From CAIXQW01 sp046049675 (GTDB lineage Bacteria > Bacteroidota > Bacteroidia > Chitinophagales > Chitinophagaceae): a DNA stretch of 50,100 bases. Positions 15,422 to 24,892 of this stretch are shown piece after piece. The notes below the pieces were generated by a model. The model saw only the letters and a list, made by a program, of their open reading frames with translations, did no database searches and was not told the origin of the DNA. Numbering within the stretch: position 1 is the stretch's first letter; each line of letters begins with the position of its first letter. The stretch lies in the NCBI GenBank assembly GCA_046049675.1, contig JBJORA010000040.1, positions 1 to 50,100 on the forward strand. The letters run 5' to 3'. Made by a program: the position numbers and the translations under genes.

Positions 15422-18025
15422 ATGCACTACACCCTGCCTTTGAGCATCAACGACAGACGCGAAATCTTCGCAGAACTGACAACGATTGCCAAGCCTAACA
15501 ACACCAACTATCTCATTGTTTTCCCGGATACCAATGCCGTTACCCTGCTGCGTATAAACAAGCAACAGTTGCTAAAGTCCTTTATAGAACGCAATAGCGA
15601 TATACCATTGACCAATATTGCGTACACGGCTACATTTAGCAATGGCGTTTTACAAGTAAACCTTAGTGCTTCATCAACTGCTGCAAGCGCACAAGAAACT
15701 AGTACAGCGCAAAACATTGCAAAAGATAGCTACTATCACGAGCTAGACGAAAAAGCATTACTTGCACAAAAGCAAGCGCAGCAACGTGCGGCACAGCAAC
15801 AGGCAATTGAAGTGAGCACAAGTAAGATTGCCGATGTTAATCAAGAATTTACTTTAAGCCTTAGCGAAAATGCCAATTACCTTATCGTAAGTGCCACAGC
15901 GTGGGAAATAGAAGGTCGTAGTAATTTTAGTTTTGATAATCTAGCATTGCAGATTATTTATACTGCAGCTGATGTTAGCTATACCTATAGCACAACGCTA
16001 TGCATGGCGCACCCAAGTACATTTTTAGGATTAGCACTCGACTTCGGTAGCGAAAGTTCGCAAATGGCAACCTTGCGTTACGATACCGAGCACGGTGTAG
16101 CATTACGCAGACCGCAAGTGGTGAATTTATTTGAGCACGTGATGAACTATCACGTTAATCACTACGGTGCAGAACGCAAAACCGGTGTTAAGTATTATCA
16201 AGAAGAGCCCGACGATAATTTTTACCGCAGTATCTTCTTTATGAAAGAAGCCCTAAGCGGCGATTACGAAGATTTAGAAAATGAGCCTCTCATCAAGGAT
16301 CAGAAAGACAATTTGCAAATGCTTGTAGATACAGGCAGCTCTGCGGCTTTGATGGAAGACAGGCATTATCAATTGCCAAATCTAAAAATTAGTCACAAGC
16401 ATGCTGATGTATTGAAGCGCTACAAGTTTCAAATGAAGCTAAATGGCTATAGCTACACCAGCAATTTGGATGAGTTGCAAGGCATGGTAACCAATAATAT
16501 CTTGCGCACTTTTGTAGCCAGCATTTTACAAAGCGATCGTGTGCGCTTTAGCAAAGTGCAACGCAATGTACGCCTGATGTTACTTGTGCCTAATATTTAC
16601 GACATGCGCCAAGTGAATAAGGTACAGCGCAGTCTTAATCAAATATTGAGCGATTTAGCTGCCAATGAATTTGCAGGCCGCATCAAGCATTGGGAAGTAC
16701 TAACCATTAGCGAAAGTGATGCAGCTTTTATTGGCTATATGAGTAAACCAGAAAGCGTTGTGCAGCAAAACAGCGACTACGTAATTGTAGATGTTGGTAA
16801 AGGCACAACCGACTTTAGTATTTTGCACACAGGTGCTAGCAATAGCTTTGACTTGCAGCCGATTTACAGAAATGGTTTTGCTGGTGCCGGCAACCTTATC
16901 ACGCATGCCATGTTTGAAACTGTTGTTCATTTTATTCGCGAGCATAGCGCAGGTGCAAATACACTAAGTTTTATTCGCGAAAAAATTATTGCTATGCTCG
17001 ATTCAAACGATTTAGCATTTAAGAATAGTTTTTTTGAACAAATTGAGCGCTTAAAATTTGATTTTCGCGCAGACAATGCCGAGCAAATTAAAGCGCAGTG
17101 GTTATCAGTACGTACTGGCGATTTTAATTGGGGCAATATTGCCGAAAAAGATGCATCAGGCGATATCATCATTAGTTTGCTCCGACAGTTATCTCACGGA
17201 GCAGATTTCTATGGTTATATCAACGATGTATGTGAAGCCATTAGCGAAAAGATTGTTTCACATTTGGAACTAGTAGCACAGCACAAAACTAATTTCAATT
17301 GTGCCGGCGTTGTGTTGACGGGCAGAGGCTTTTTGTTTCAACCTTTAGCACAATTGGTGCGAAGTAAGATTGGCCGCGTTATTACAATAGATGCAGCACG
17401 CATAGACATGCTTGTTGGCAACGAATTGAAAGATGTATGTATCAAAGGTGTATTTGATAGTAGTATCAAAATCAATGCAGAAGCTGTTGGCCATCCCATA
17501 CAGATTATCAAAGCAGGTGCGGCTCAAGTTCAGGCAAATGTTTCTGTTAGTGGCGTACAACAAAAGGCGGGTAATTGGATAGACCGTTGGTTTTTTCGCA
17601 GCATAGAAAATGAAATGAAGGCTGCGAAGAAATTAGTAATTCAAGATAGCCAATTGCAAACAAGTACGCTTGCTAATAGCACCATGGCTATAGGATGTAC
17701 CATGTATAAAGTTGGCAGCCAACGTTTACTTGCAGACTTGCAAGAAGGTATACACAGTGTAAGCATAGACTTTACAAATGATGGCTACAAAGTACGCCGT
17801 ATGCTTGGCAGTACAGTAGATTGCGTAGTGCCGCTTGTTTTGGTGGAAGATTATACAAGCAGCGATCAGCGCATGGTCATTCCAAGTTTATTCCCAAATT
17901 ATATGCAAGAAGCCCATGTGCAAAGTATGCGTGCTGATGTGCAACGCGCTGCAATCATGCCTGCAACAGGTATAGTTATGGACAATCCTGTTTCACCAAA
18001 TCCGAATAACGATCTCTATTTCTAA
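15422..18025 (+). CDS. Actin/Hsp70-fold ATPase, distantly SrfB-like
   Basis: An 867-residue cytoplasmic protein with no signal or membrane segment. After a ~200-residue N-terminal domain it carries the nucleotide-binding signatures of the actin/Hsp70 superfamily: phosphate-1 ALDFGSESSQMA (Asp207), phosphate-2 VDVGKGTTDFSIL (Asp457-Asp464) and an adenosine motif GVVLTGRGFLFQPL (~629-642). It is far larger than MreB (~340) and lacks the DnaK substrate domain pattern; the SrfB-like ATPases are the nearest group I can name, with low certainty. It is the first gene of an operon with a SEDS-PBP fusion and three membrane proteins, so it may organise or power wall synthesis from the cytoplasm as MreB or FtsA do. 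That role is inference from context. Confidence 0.75.
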   Translation: MHYTLPLSINDRREIFAELTTIAKPNNTNYLIVFPDTNAVTLLRINKQQLLKSFIERNSDIPLTNIAYTATFSNGVLQVNLSASSTAASAQETSTAQNIAKDSYYHELDEKALLAQKQAQQRAAQQQAIEVSTSKIADVNQEFTLSLSENANYLIVSATAWEIEGRSNFSFDNLALQIIYTAADVSYTYSTTLCMAHPSTFLGLALDFGSESSQMATLRYDTEHGVALRRPQVVNLFEHVMNYHVNHYGAERKTGVKYYQEEPDDNFYRSIFFMKEALSGDYEDLENEPLIKDQKDNLQMLVDTGSSAALMEDRHYQLPNLKISHKHADVLKRYKFQMKLNGYSYTSNLDELQGMVTNNILRTFVASILQSDRVRFSKVQRNVRLMLLVPNIYDMRQVNKVQRSLNQILSDLAANEFAGRIKHWEVLTISESDAAFIGYMSKPESVVQQNSDYVIVDVGKGTTDFSILHTGASNSFDLQPIYRNGFAGAGNLITHAMFETVVHFIREHSAGANTLSFIREKIIAMLDSNDLAFKNSFFEQIERLKFDFRADNAEQIKAQWLSVRTGDFNWGNIAEKDASGDIIISLLRQLSHGADFYGYINDVCEAISEKIVSHLELVAQHKTNFNCAGVVLTGRGFLFQPLAQLVRSKIGRVITIDAARIDMLVGNELKDVCIKGVFDSSIKINAEAVGHPIQIIKAGAAQVQANVSVSGVQQKAGNWIDRWFFRSIENEMKAAKKLVIQDSQLQTSTLANSTMAIGCTMYKVGSQRLLADLQEGIHSVSIDFTNDGYKVRRMLGSTVDCVVPLVLVEDYTSSDQRMVIPSLFPNYMQEAHVQSMRADVQRAAIMPATGIVMDNPVSPNPNNDLYF

Positions 18026-18039
18026 AACATCGATACGCA

Positions 18040-19035
18040 ATGAAAAAATTATTGTTCATTTTATTGACACTAGCAGTTTGGCAGGCTAATGCACAGCACA
18101 ATAGCTTAAGCCTAGATGGCTATACGCAAAATACTGTGCTATTTACCGATGGTAATTCTGCCTTGATTATAGCAGGTGGCGATACCACACCTTTAAGCAC
18201 TGTTCAAAATGGTTCGGCAATTATGATTAGTCCGCGTGATACTGCAAAAGCAAATGCTGCCTTGGCTTTGAGTGACAAAAATATTCAAACTATTATTGGG
18301 CAATACCAAGCTAAGTATGGTGCAATAGGTGCTGCAAGTTTACTGTTTAATCGTGCCAAAGAACTTGGTGGCTTGATGTTTTTGGTAGAAGATACGCATG
18401 GTACAAGCGCGGCAGTTGATACCGTACCTAAACAAGTTGCTGTAGATGATGCACTTCCAGAAACTACTACACAGACCTCAACAGGATTTTTATCTACTTT
18501 GCCAAATTGGTTGTGGATACCATTTGCTGCACTATCTGCTTTATTGCTCGGTTTGTGGCTGATGGCACGTGGTAAAGGCAATGCGCCTGTTCAAGTTGTA
18601 AATACTACAACAACAAGTGTAGATGCAAATAATCTCACACAGTTGCAACAAAAGATAGACGCACTCACCGCCGCGCTAGCTGCTAATAAAAAATACAGCG
18701 CTGCTTTGCAAGAAGCTATTATCACGCCAGCACGAAAAGCATTGACGAATGGGAATGATAGCGAAGCTGTACAATATGCTTTGCAAGCTTTGTATCACTT
18801 ATCTGCGATAACAAATACAAATTTAGAAGCGCGTTCTACAAGTGATATTTACAATAGCAATGCGATTCAGGGCTTAAGCAACGCAAGCCAGCTTAAGGCA
18901 ATTAGTATGCAAACACCAGCAGACGAAGTGCCAAAAGAAATTAAAACGCTGTTAGCTATTCTCAAACAGCATAATATCGCCGACCTGAGCGATACGGCTA
19001 TTCTCGACTATAAAATTGTAAACGTCAGTAGCTAA
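18040..19035 (+). CDS. Type I single-pass membrane protein of the SEDS-PBP operon
   Basis: A 331-residue protein of no family I recognise. The signal peptide ends ANA/Q (~residue 18). A periplasmic part of ~130 residues follows, then one membrane helix (~155-177, NWLWIPFAALSALLLGLWLMA) and a cytoplasmic part with a coiled-coil-prone stretch (LTQLQQKIDALTAALAANKKYSAALQ cut short, ~198-225) and further helices. This topology would connect the cytoplasmic ATPase encoded just upstream (14 nt) to the periplasmic synthase encoded just downstream (5 nt), like an adaptor. No enzymatic motif is visible. The role is inferred only from topology and gene order. Confidence 0.72.
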   Translation: MKKLLFILLTLAVWQANAQHNSLSLDGYTQNTVLFTDGNSALIIAGGDTTPLSTVQNGSAIMISPRDTAKANAALALSDKNIQTIIGQYQAKYGAIGAASLLFNRAKELGGLMFLVEDTHGTSAAVDTVPKQVAVDDALPETTTQTSTGFLSTLPNWLWIPFAALSALLLGLWLMARGKGNAPVQVVNTTTTSVDANNLTQLQQKIDALTAALAANKKYSAALQEAIITPARKALTNGNDSEAVQYALQALYHLSAITNTNLEARSTSDIYNSNAIQGLSNASQLKAISMQTPADEVPKEIKTLLAILKQHNIADLSDTAILDYKIVNVSS

Positions 19036-19040
19036 GTCGC

Positions 19041-22000
19041 ATGAGGCAAATTCTTGCAGGTCTTTTTGCACTTGGATGCATCGCTGCCAACGTAGTGTGG
19101 GGTAGTGCCATAAGCACTTTACTTACTGTGGCTATTGTAGCTAGCGTGGTTTACTATTTGCTCCAGCTTCGTATAGAGCAGTTTATCAATGCAAATTATC
19201 AGCAAGGTGCAAGTATCGATTTAGATCTTGCGATGTTGAGGCAAAAGCAAAAATTAAATGCCATTGCCGCACTGTGCTTACTAGCGATTGTTTTCGTCGT
19301 GGCTTTAATAACAGTCAAGCGCACAGTAAATCCTACTAAACAAGATGCTTGGTTCAATAATATAGATCATCATAGCGTAGCGCATATTGCCACAGCATTT
19401 ACTAACACGACTAGCTTGCTTGTACCAGGTACTGACAGCGCCTACGGCAAAATTAGCTTTAGCATCAACGGCGATAATGGCAGTATAAAATGCAACGATG
19501 TTTATGAACCAATCTTTAAACGTCTTGAAACAGATGATAACAAGATATTGCATCAGCCTATCAACAATATTTTTCAAGAAAGTTTTGCTGAAAGCTTCAC
19601 CTTAAAAAATAGTACAACAAGTATTGTTGTGCGAGTGCCAAAAGACGCAGCTGGTTTTTACACCGCAAGTATGCGTTGCACCGATGCTGCTATCTTACAA
19701 GAACTTAATTTAAGTAGTGCAGAAAATTTCGTATTGCAAGTAAAAGCACCGCCAATAAAGCGTGGCATTCGCTTATACGATTTATTGTTGGCCAATCGTA
19801 CACAAAGTAATAATGCTGCTAGCGTCAATGCATATCCGCTGCTTGAACGTTTACTACGTGATATGCCTGATGTGTTATTATTAAATTCAGGACAACAAGA
19901 CAATGCGCGTTATTTTCTTTTTCCAGATAAAGGCTGCTTGGATGCTGGCTACACTTTGGTGGCTGACAGCAAGCCATGCGCAGCGCAAAGGAATATCAAT
20001 GCAAGCATTAAAGCAGAGCAAGCTTTTTATATTGGTTTAGGCAATTCGGGTAAACTGCTACGCTTGTCTAACAAGAATGGTAAGAAGTTATTAGCCTACG
20101 ATTACCCACCGCAGTATAGTTTGCAGGGTGCGTCTGTCAATAATGAACCAAGTAGGTTTTTGCGTTTTATGACGCACAACTTCAACAAGGTATTATCAAG
20201 TAGTATTGGCGAGGGTTATTATTTTCACAACTACAATTTGCTTGCCACGGCTCAAAGCAATGCCATTGCCGATTACTATAATGGTGCAACCAACGAAGCT
20301 GTTGCATTGAGCATTACAGATCTTATCGCACAAAAGGATATCACGCTTACAACAGATGCGCCCGTTTATTTGAATACAAATGAAGCGGGTGTGCAACATG
20401 TCATACAACTTAGCGACCAAAGTGTTCACGGATTTAGCTACAATAAAATGCTTTTATACTTGAGCATTCTAGCTTTAGCCATTGCCATGTTACTTATTTT
20501 TGCGCCTGGCAAATCGCTAGAGCGTATAGAACCGGTTATTTGGGTGAGCGTTTTTTGCCTATTTGTTGTGCGATGTATTTTAAGCTGGCGCATCGCTAGC
20601 TTTCCACCATCTGAAGGTATTAGCAAATACGAGTTAGAACAAACCTTGGTAGGCTTCGACTTTCATTTTAAGTCATTGGATTTTCCGCTACCGATTAGTT
20701 TACTCTTTATTTTGTTTACAATAATTACACTCGCCGTTTATCGACTGGTGCCTCAGGTAAAAACTATACTGAGCAATTGGTTTCATAAAATCAAAGGCAT
20801 AGATCAGTATAACAAGTTGCCAATTTATTTTGCAGCCTGCTTGGGCTTTTTGCTTGTTGTGCATGCGGTAAGCAGCCAAGAGGTCTTGCGTCGTATCGTG
20901 GATGTGCTACTGCCCGTATTACTTTATCTATTATTTGCTTACAAGCGCAACGCCTTATTTACGCCAAGTCACGTCAATTACGACACACAACTTCCACAGT
21001 GGCGCAATCGTTTGCAGGGTAGCTTGTATTATTTGGCCTACAATCCAAGTTTTAGCATTACACTCATTGCCGCAGCTTATTTTGCAATTACAGATCGTGG
21101 CTTCTGTATCTTGTTTTTACTATTTATATTGCTCAAGAACATTATCATCAATTTTCTTAAACGTGCCTACGAAAAAAACGACGAGCCGTTGTGGCGTATG
21201 TTATTGCGCGGCAGAAATTTTTGGATGTACGGCATCTTAGCACTTGCTGCCTATTTGTGCATTCTAGGTATTCGACCTTTGTTCTACTACATGCTGCAGT
21301 ATAAGTTGGTGGTGGTTTGTGCAGCAGTTGTTATCCTTGGTTTTGCTATGTTTATCTTACAGCCAAAGCAGGCTAAGGTGTGGAAAAGCATTCTTGGATT
21401 GGCTTGTGTATTGATAGCACTTACAATCATACCATTTACGCGCAATAAAATAGATAATGCCATCACCGAGCAAATCAAACATGTGCAGTATCGCGCTAGT
21501 ATTATCACGCAGCCAATTGCACAATTGCTAGAACAAAATCCTTACAGTGGATTTAGCACCAAAAAAATTATTGAAACGGCCGAAAACCAGTGGTTTATTA
21601 ATACCTACTTATCTAAGCCTTACGACAATAGTCGCATTATTAATCTGCGTGCCTTTACTAAGGTTGGTGTCAATTTTAGTACCCAAACACGCGATGTTGT
21701 TGTAGCTCGATTCATTATTGGTGAATTAGGCAATTTTGTGATGGTACTCTTATTGGCAATTGTTGCCTTACCAATGCTCATTTACTTGCTATCGTATAAA
21801 TTACGCAATGCTAGTGCCGAAACAGATGATGCTAGTTTGCCTCGCTTGCATCTTGGTACTTATATTGGTTTGTTGCCGCTCTTGTTTTTATTTACGGTTG
21901 CACTTTTTGTTTGGCTTACGAGCACCAATCGCTTTGTATTTTTTGGGCAAGACTTTCCGTTCTTAAGCATTACAAGCCGCATTGCTGTATTGCTGCCAAT

Positions 22001-24440
22001 GCTTTTGTTTGCAACTACGCTTACGCAAAAGCCACAGCCTTACTTTGCGGGCAAAATTAATTTAAGTGCAGGTATTTTACGCTACGCACTTTTGCTGGCA
22101 TCTATTATTACAGTAGTACTGGTAACTGGTAGAAAAAATGAATTAAATGGCGAGAGCTTTAATGCTACAGTACCAAGCGCACAGCAATTTATTGATACCG
22201 AACTGAACAGTATTTTGCAGCGCATACAACAAACTGCTGCTACACAAGGCAAACGCTATAACTATGCACAACTGATAGCTGCTTTACAAAATGATGAGCA
22301 ATACAAAAGTATCAGGGGCGGCAATCTTAGCCCGTATATGACTAGCATCTTATCTCAGTTAGAGCGCGATCCTGCAATGGCAACTAAAGTAAATAGTCCA
22401 CTATATATTGTGTACAACCGCGGCATGTACGAGGCTCAGTACAATAAGAGTTTGTATTTGCAATTGCCACCAGTTGAAAATCGTTTAATGTGGAATGGCA
22501 GTATTTACGAACAAGCGCAAAAAGGTGGCGATGAAGTAACACTAAATTTAGGAGGCACTACACAAATCGTGAAAGCGCCTTTTGTATATCGCAGTGCAAA
22601 TGGAGCTTTGCAATTGGCTATTATGCCAGCATCATGGGTACGCGATGCAGCCGATGCAACCGCTATTGTAAGCCTTAGCAAAGATGCGCGTAAAGCAGCA
22701 ACTGTTATGCACTATAGCGCAAGTCGAAAAAGCATGAAGCAGTCTGCTGCCAGTATGGCCCTTGCTTTACAAACTGGCGACGTAGCTTATGTTCAAGAAG
22801 CAGGCACAAGTTATGAGTTGGGCATAACAAGCAATAAGAATTTGTATGCAAGCAATAAATACGTCAATGGCGAGTATCGAACATTATATCCTTTGCGCAA
22901 TGATAACTTTTGGATTTATCATTTTGCAAATGCAGTAAAGAGCGCTTATAGTAGCGATTCGCTTTTGCTCAACAATGTGCAGTTGAGTTTAGACTATAAT
23001 TTACACAAAGATGTGCATCAAGCCATAGCGGCAACATATGGCAATGGCAAATCGCAGAATAGTAAATTTCGCTTTAGTGTAATTGCAGCCGATGGCGATG
23101 GTCGGCTATTATTGATGGATGATGTAGTGCGCAACAGGTCGGCACTAGATCCTAATGACGCATACGCTATTTACAAATTGCAACAAAAGCATTTCTTTTA
23201 TAGCAATACACAAAACGAGCGCGATCAGTGGGGCAATAGTAACTTAACACATATGTATCTTGGGCCTGGTAGTAGTGTAAAGCCACTCGTGGGCGCCGTA
23301 ATTGCTAGTAGCCTAAATGCAGGCTGGGAAAACCTAAGCCTCAATGCTACAATGGGCGCCGAAGCAAAAAATTATGCAGGCTTAAAGTTGGCAATACCGT
23401 GGCGTAATGTAGATGGCGAAAGTGGGGTTTACGATTATACACGTTACATCGAAAAGAGTAGCAACTATTTTCATAGTACGCTTATGTTCTTAGGTAGCTA
23501 CAGTAAAGAAGCGTATCGAGGTGCTGATGGTACTTATAGCTTAGCAAACTTACTCAGCACAAAGGCAGGTAATAATAACGAAACACCTAATTTGATTTTC
23601 AATAATACGAGCTACCACTTGCCAAACTACGAAGCTGGCAAAGGTAATTGGCCACGCACTGCAGCTGAGGCAAAGAGCTTCTTTGCCAATAATAATAGCC
23701 TCGTGGCAAATGGCTTAGAGCTTAATGCTAATCTTGCTACAAAGTCTAAGACGCGCAGCAGCAAAATGGCACAAGAGCGTTCCAACTTTACTGATAGCAC
23801 ATTTTATGCGCGACTAAGTGCTAGCAAAAGCAGCAGCTTTTTGTGGAGTTTTCCTGAGCTTAGTACTTTCTTGCAACAAAGCCGCGAATTTAGCAGTGGC
23901 AAAAAACGCAACGAGATTCATGAGAACTTTTTGCTTGGACTGCAAACGCCAACATTGGGTGGCTCGCCTTATCGAGTAAGTGCACACAAGTTAGTTGAAA
24001 TGTATGCGAGCTTGTTTACACAAAACCGCGATTACCGTGCCCATATCTTGCCACAAAAAATGCCATATACACCGTGGTTTGTGGATACCACTTGGCAGTA
24101 CAACAACTACAAGCAATTTCTTGCGCAAAATGTATTTAGCGGTATGCGCAAGGCAGTACAAAGCGGCACAGCAACTGCACTTAATGGTGTAGCTACTGGC
24201 TATTTTGTGTATGCAAAAACAGGTACGATTAACGATGGCGATGCACGTAGCAGCAGGCGCTTAGTTGTGTGCATAACCGACAAAGATGTTACTCAAGCGG
24301 ATAATATTGGTTCAGGCACCAAAGTATACACATTATACTTTATGACAGACGGTACAGGCGATTTTAATTGGGCACTTGTGCGGGATATTATTGCAAAAGC
24401 AGTAAATAGTAATTCGTTTAAACAATATTTTGGCCAATGA
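19041..24440 (+). CDS. SEDS (FtsW/RodA-like) - class B PBP fusion protein
   Basis: A 1799-residue membrane protein. Two N-terminal helices (~5-45, ~73-92) precede a ~370-residue periplasmic domain. A polytopic part with about ten or more helices (~465-1030) ends like SEDS glycosyltransferases: TRDVVVARFIIGELGNF places Asp885 at the SEDS catalytic Asp position (compare HTDFIFAVIGEELG), and DFPFLSITSR (971-980) matches the PFISYGG loop. The C-terminal ~700 residues form a penicillin-binding transpeptidase with S1411-S-V-K1414, S1473-S-N1475 and K1726-T-G1728. One chain could therefore polymerise glycan from lipid II and crosslink it. These two activities are normally separate proteins (FtsW/FtsI, RodA/PBP2). 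It overlaps the next gene by 4 nt. The N-terminal half of the SEDS region is weakly conserved. Confidence 0.8.
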   Translation: MRQILAGLFALGCIAANVVWGSAISTLLTVAIVASVVYYLLQLRIEQFINANYQQGASIDLDLAMLRQKQKLNAIAALCLLAIVFVVALITVKRTVNPTKQDAWFNNIDHHSVAHIATAFTNTTSLLVPGTDSAYGKISFSINGDNGSIKCNDVYEPIFKRLETDDNKILHQPINNIFQESFAESFTLKNSTTSIVVRVPKDAAGFYTASMRCTDAAILQELNLSSAENFVLQVKAPPIKRGIRLYDLLLANRTQSNNAASVNAYPLLERLLRDMPDVLLLNSGQQDNARYFLFPDKGCLDAGYTLVADSKPCAAQRNINASIKAEQAFYIGLGNSGKLLRLSNKNGKKLLAYDYPPQYSLQGASVNNEPSRFLRFMTHNFNKVLSSSIGEGYYFHNYNLLATAQSNAIADYYNGATNEAVALSITDLIAQKDITLTTDAPVYLNTNEAGVQHVIQLSDQSVHGFSYNKMLLYLSILALAIAMLLIFAPGKSLERIEPVIWVSVFCLFVVRCILSWRIASFPPSEGISKYELEQTLVGFDFHFKSLDFPLPISLLFILFTIITLAVYRLVPQVKTILSNWFHKIKGIDQYNKLPIYFAACLGFLLVVHAVSSQEVLRRIVDVLLPVLLYLLFAYKRNALFTPSHVNYDTQLPQWRNRLQGSLYYLAYNPSFSITLIAAAYFAITDRGFCILFLLFILLKNIIINFLKRAYEKNDEPLWRMLLRGRNFWMYGILALAAYLCILGIRPLFYYMLQYKLVVVCAAVVILGFAMFILQPKQAKVWKSILGLACVLIALTIIPFTRNKIDNAITEQIKHVQYRASIITQPIAQLLEQNPYSGFSTKKIIETAENQWFINTYLSKPYDNSRIINLRAFTKVGVNFSTQTRDVVVARFIIGELGNFVMVLLLAIVALPMLIYLLSYKLRNASAETDDASLPRLHLGTYIGLLPLLFLFTVALFVWLTSTNRFVFFGQDFPFLSITSRIAVLLPMLLFATTLTQKPQPYFAGKINLSAGILRYALLLASIITVVLVTGRKNELNGESFNATVPSAQQFIDTELNSILQRIQQTAATQGKRYNYAQLIAALQNDEQYKSIRGGNLSPYMTSILSQLERDPAMATKVNSPLYIVYNRGMYEAQYNKSLYLQLPPVENRLMWNGSIYEQAQKGGDEVTLNLGGTTQIVKAPFVYRSANGALQLAIMPASWVRDAADATAIVSLSKDARKAATVMHYSASRKSMKQSAASMALALQTGDVAYVQEAGTSYELGITSNKNLYASNKYVNGEYRTLYPLRNDNFWIYHFANAVKSAYSSDSLLLNNVQLSLDYNLHKDVHQAIAATYGNGKSQNSKFRFSVIAADGDGRLLLMDDVVRNRSALDPNDAYAIYKLQQKHFFYSNTQNERDQWGNSNLTHMYLGPGSSVKPLVGAVIASSLNAGWENLSLNATMGAEAKNYAGLKLAIPWRNVDGESGVYDYTRYIEKSSNYFHSTLMFLGSYSKEAYRGADGTYSLANLLSTKAGNNNETPNLIFNNTSYHLPNYEAGKGNWPRTAAEAKSFFANNNSLVANGLELNANLATKSKTRSSKMAQERSNFTDSTFYARLSASKSSSFLWSFPELSTFLQQSREFSSGKKRNEIHENFLLGLQTPTLGGSPYRVSAHKLVEMYASLFTQNRDYRAHILPQKMPYTPWFVDTTWQYNNYKQFLAQNVFSGMRKAVQSGTATALNGVATGYFVYAKTGTINDGDARSSRRLVVCITDKDVTQADNIGSGTKVYTLYFMTDGTGDFNWALVRDIIAKAVNSNSFKQYFGQ

Positions 24441-24892
24441 TAAAACCATTTCAAATAATATTAGGCATCGTGAGTATTGCGGCTGTTACTGGCATGTACA
24501 TTTTGTTTTGTACTAGCAAGAAGCAAGCTACCAAGGCGCCAAAACAAGTTGCTACTTCAACTGCGGCTGCGCAAGTACTAAAAGTAGATGCCGATAGTTT
24601 TATTGCCTTGATGAATAAAGCCTATGGATCGCTGTTAAGTATTAGCAAGCAAGGGCGGCAACTACAATTAGTAAGCAATAGTGCCAATCAAGTAAGCGCC
24701 GATATTTTTAACGGTGCTGATCAACTGTTGGGCAATCACGAAAAAGAAGGCTATACAATCAATTTTAATAATCAAACCAACCAAACCACTGCAAGCTTTG
24801 CACTTGATGGTAATTTTGCAAGCATACCAAGCGATGTGCTTATTGCCGCCATGAACAAAGCTTACGGAAGTACAAGCATACCAAAAAAATGA
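24437..24892 (+). CDS. Small anchored periplasmic protein of the SEDS-PBP operon
   Basis: A 151-residue protein with one N-terminal membrane helix (~6-25) that ends in a Cys (LFC), so a lipoprotein is an alternative. The remainder is periplasmic. A short motif occurs twice, FIALMNKAYGS (~54-64) and LIAAMNKAYGS (~136-146), suggesting an internal duplication flanking a beta-rich core. I recognise no family. It starts within the stop of the SEDS-PBP gene (ATGA overlap) and overlaps the next gene by 4 nt, so its production is tied to both. It could be a regulatory subunit of the synthase (inference). Confidence 0.7.
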   Translation: MIKPFQIILGIVSIAAVTGMYILFCTSKKQATKAPKQVATSTAAAQVLKVDADSFIALMNKAYGSLLSISKQGRQLQLVSNSANQVSADIFNGADQLLGNHEKEGYTINFNNQTNQTTASFALDGNFASIPSDVLIAAMNKAYGSTSIPKK

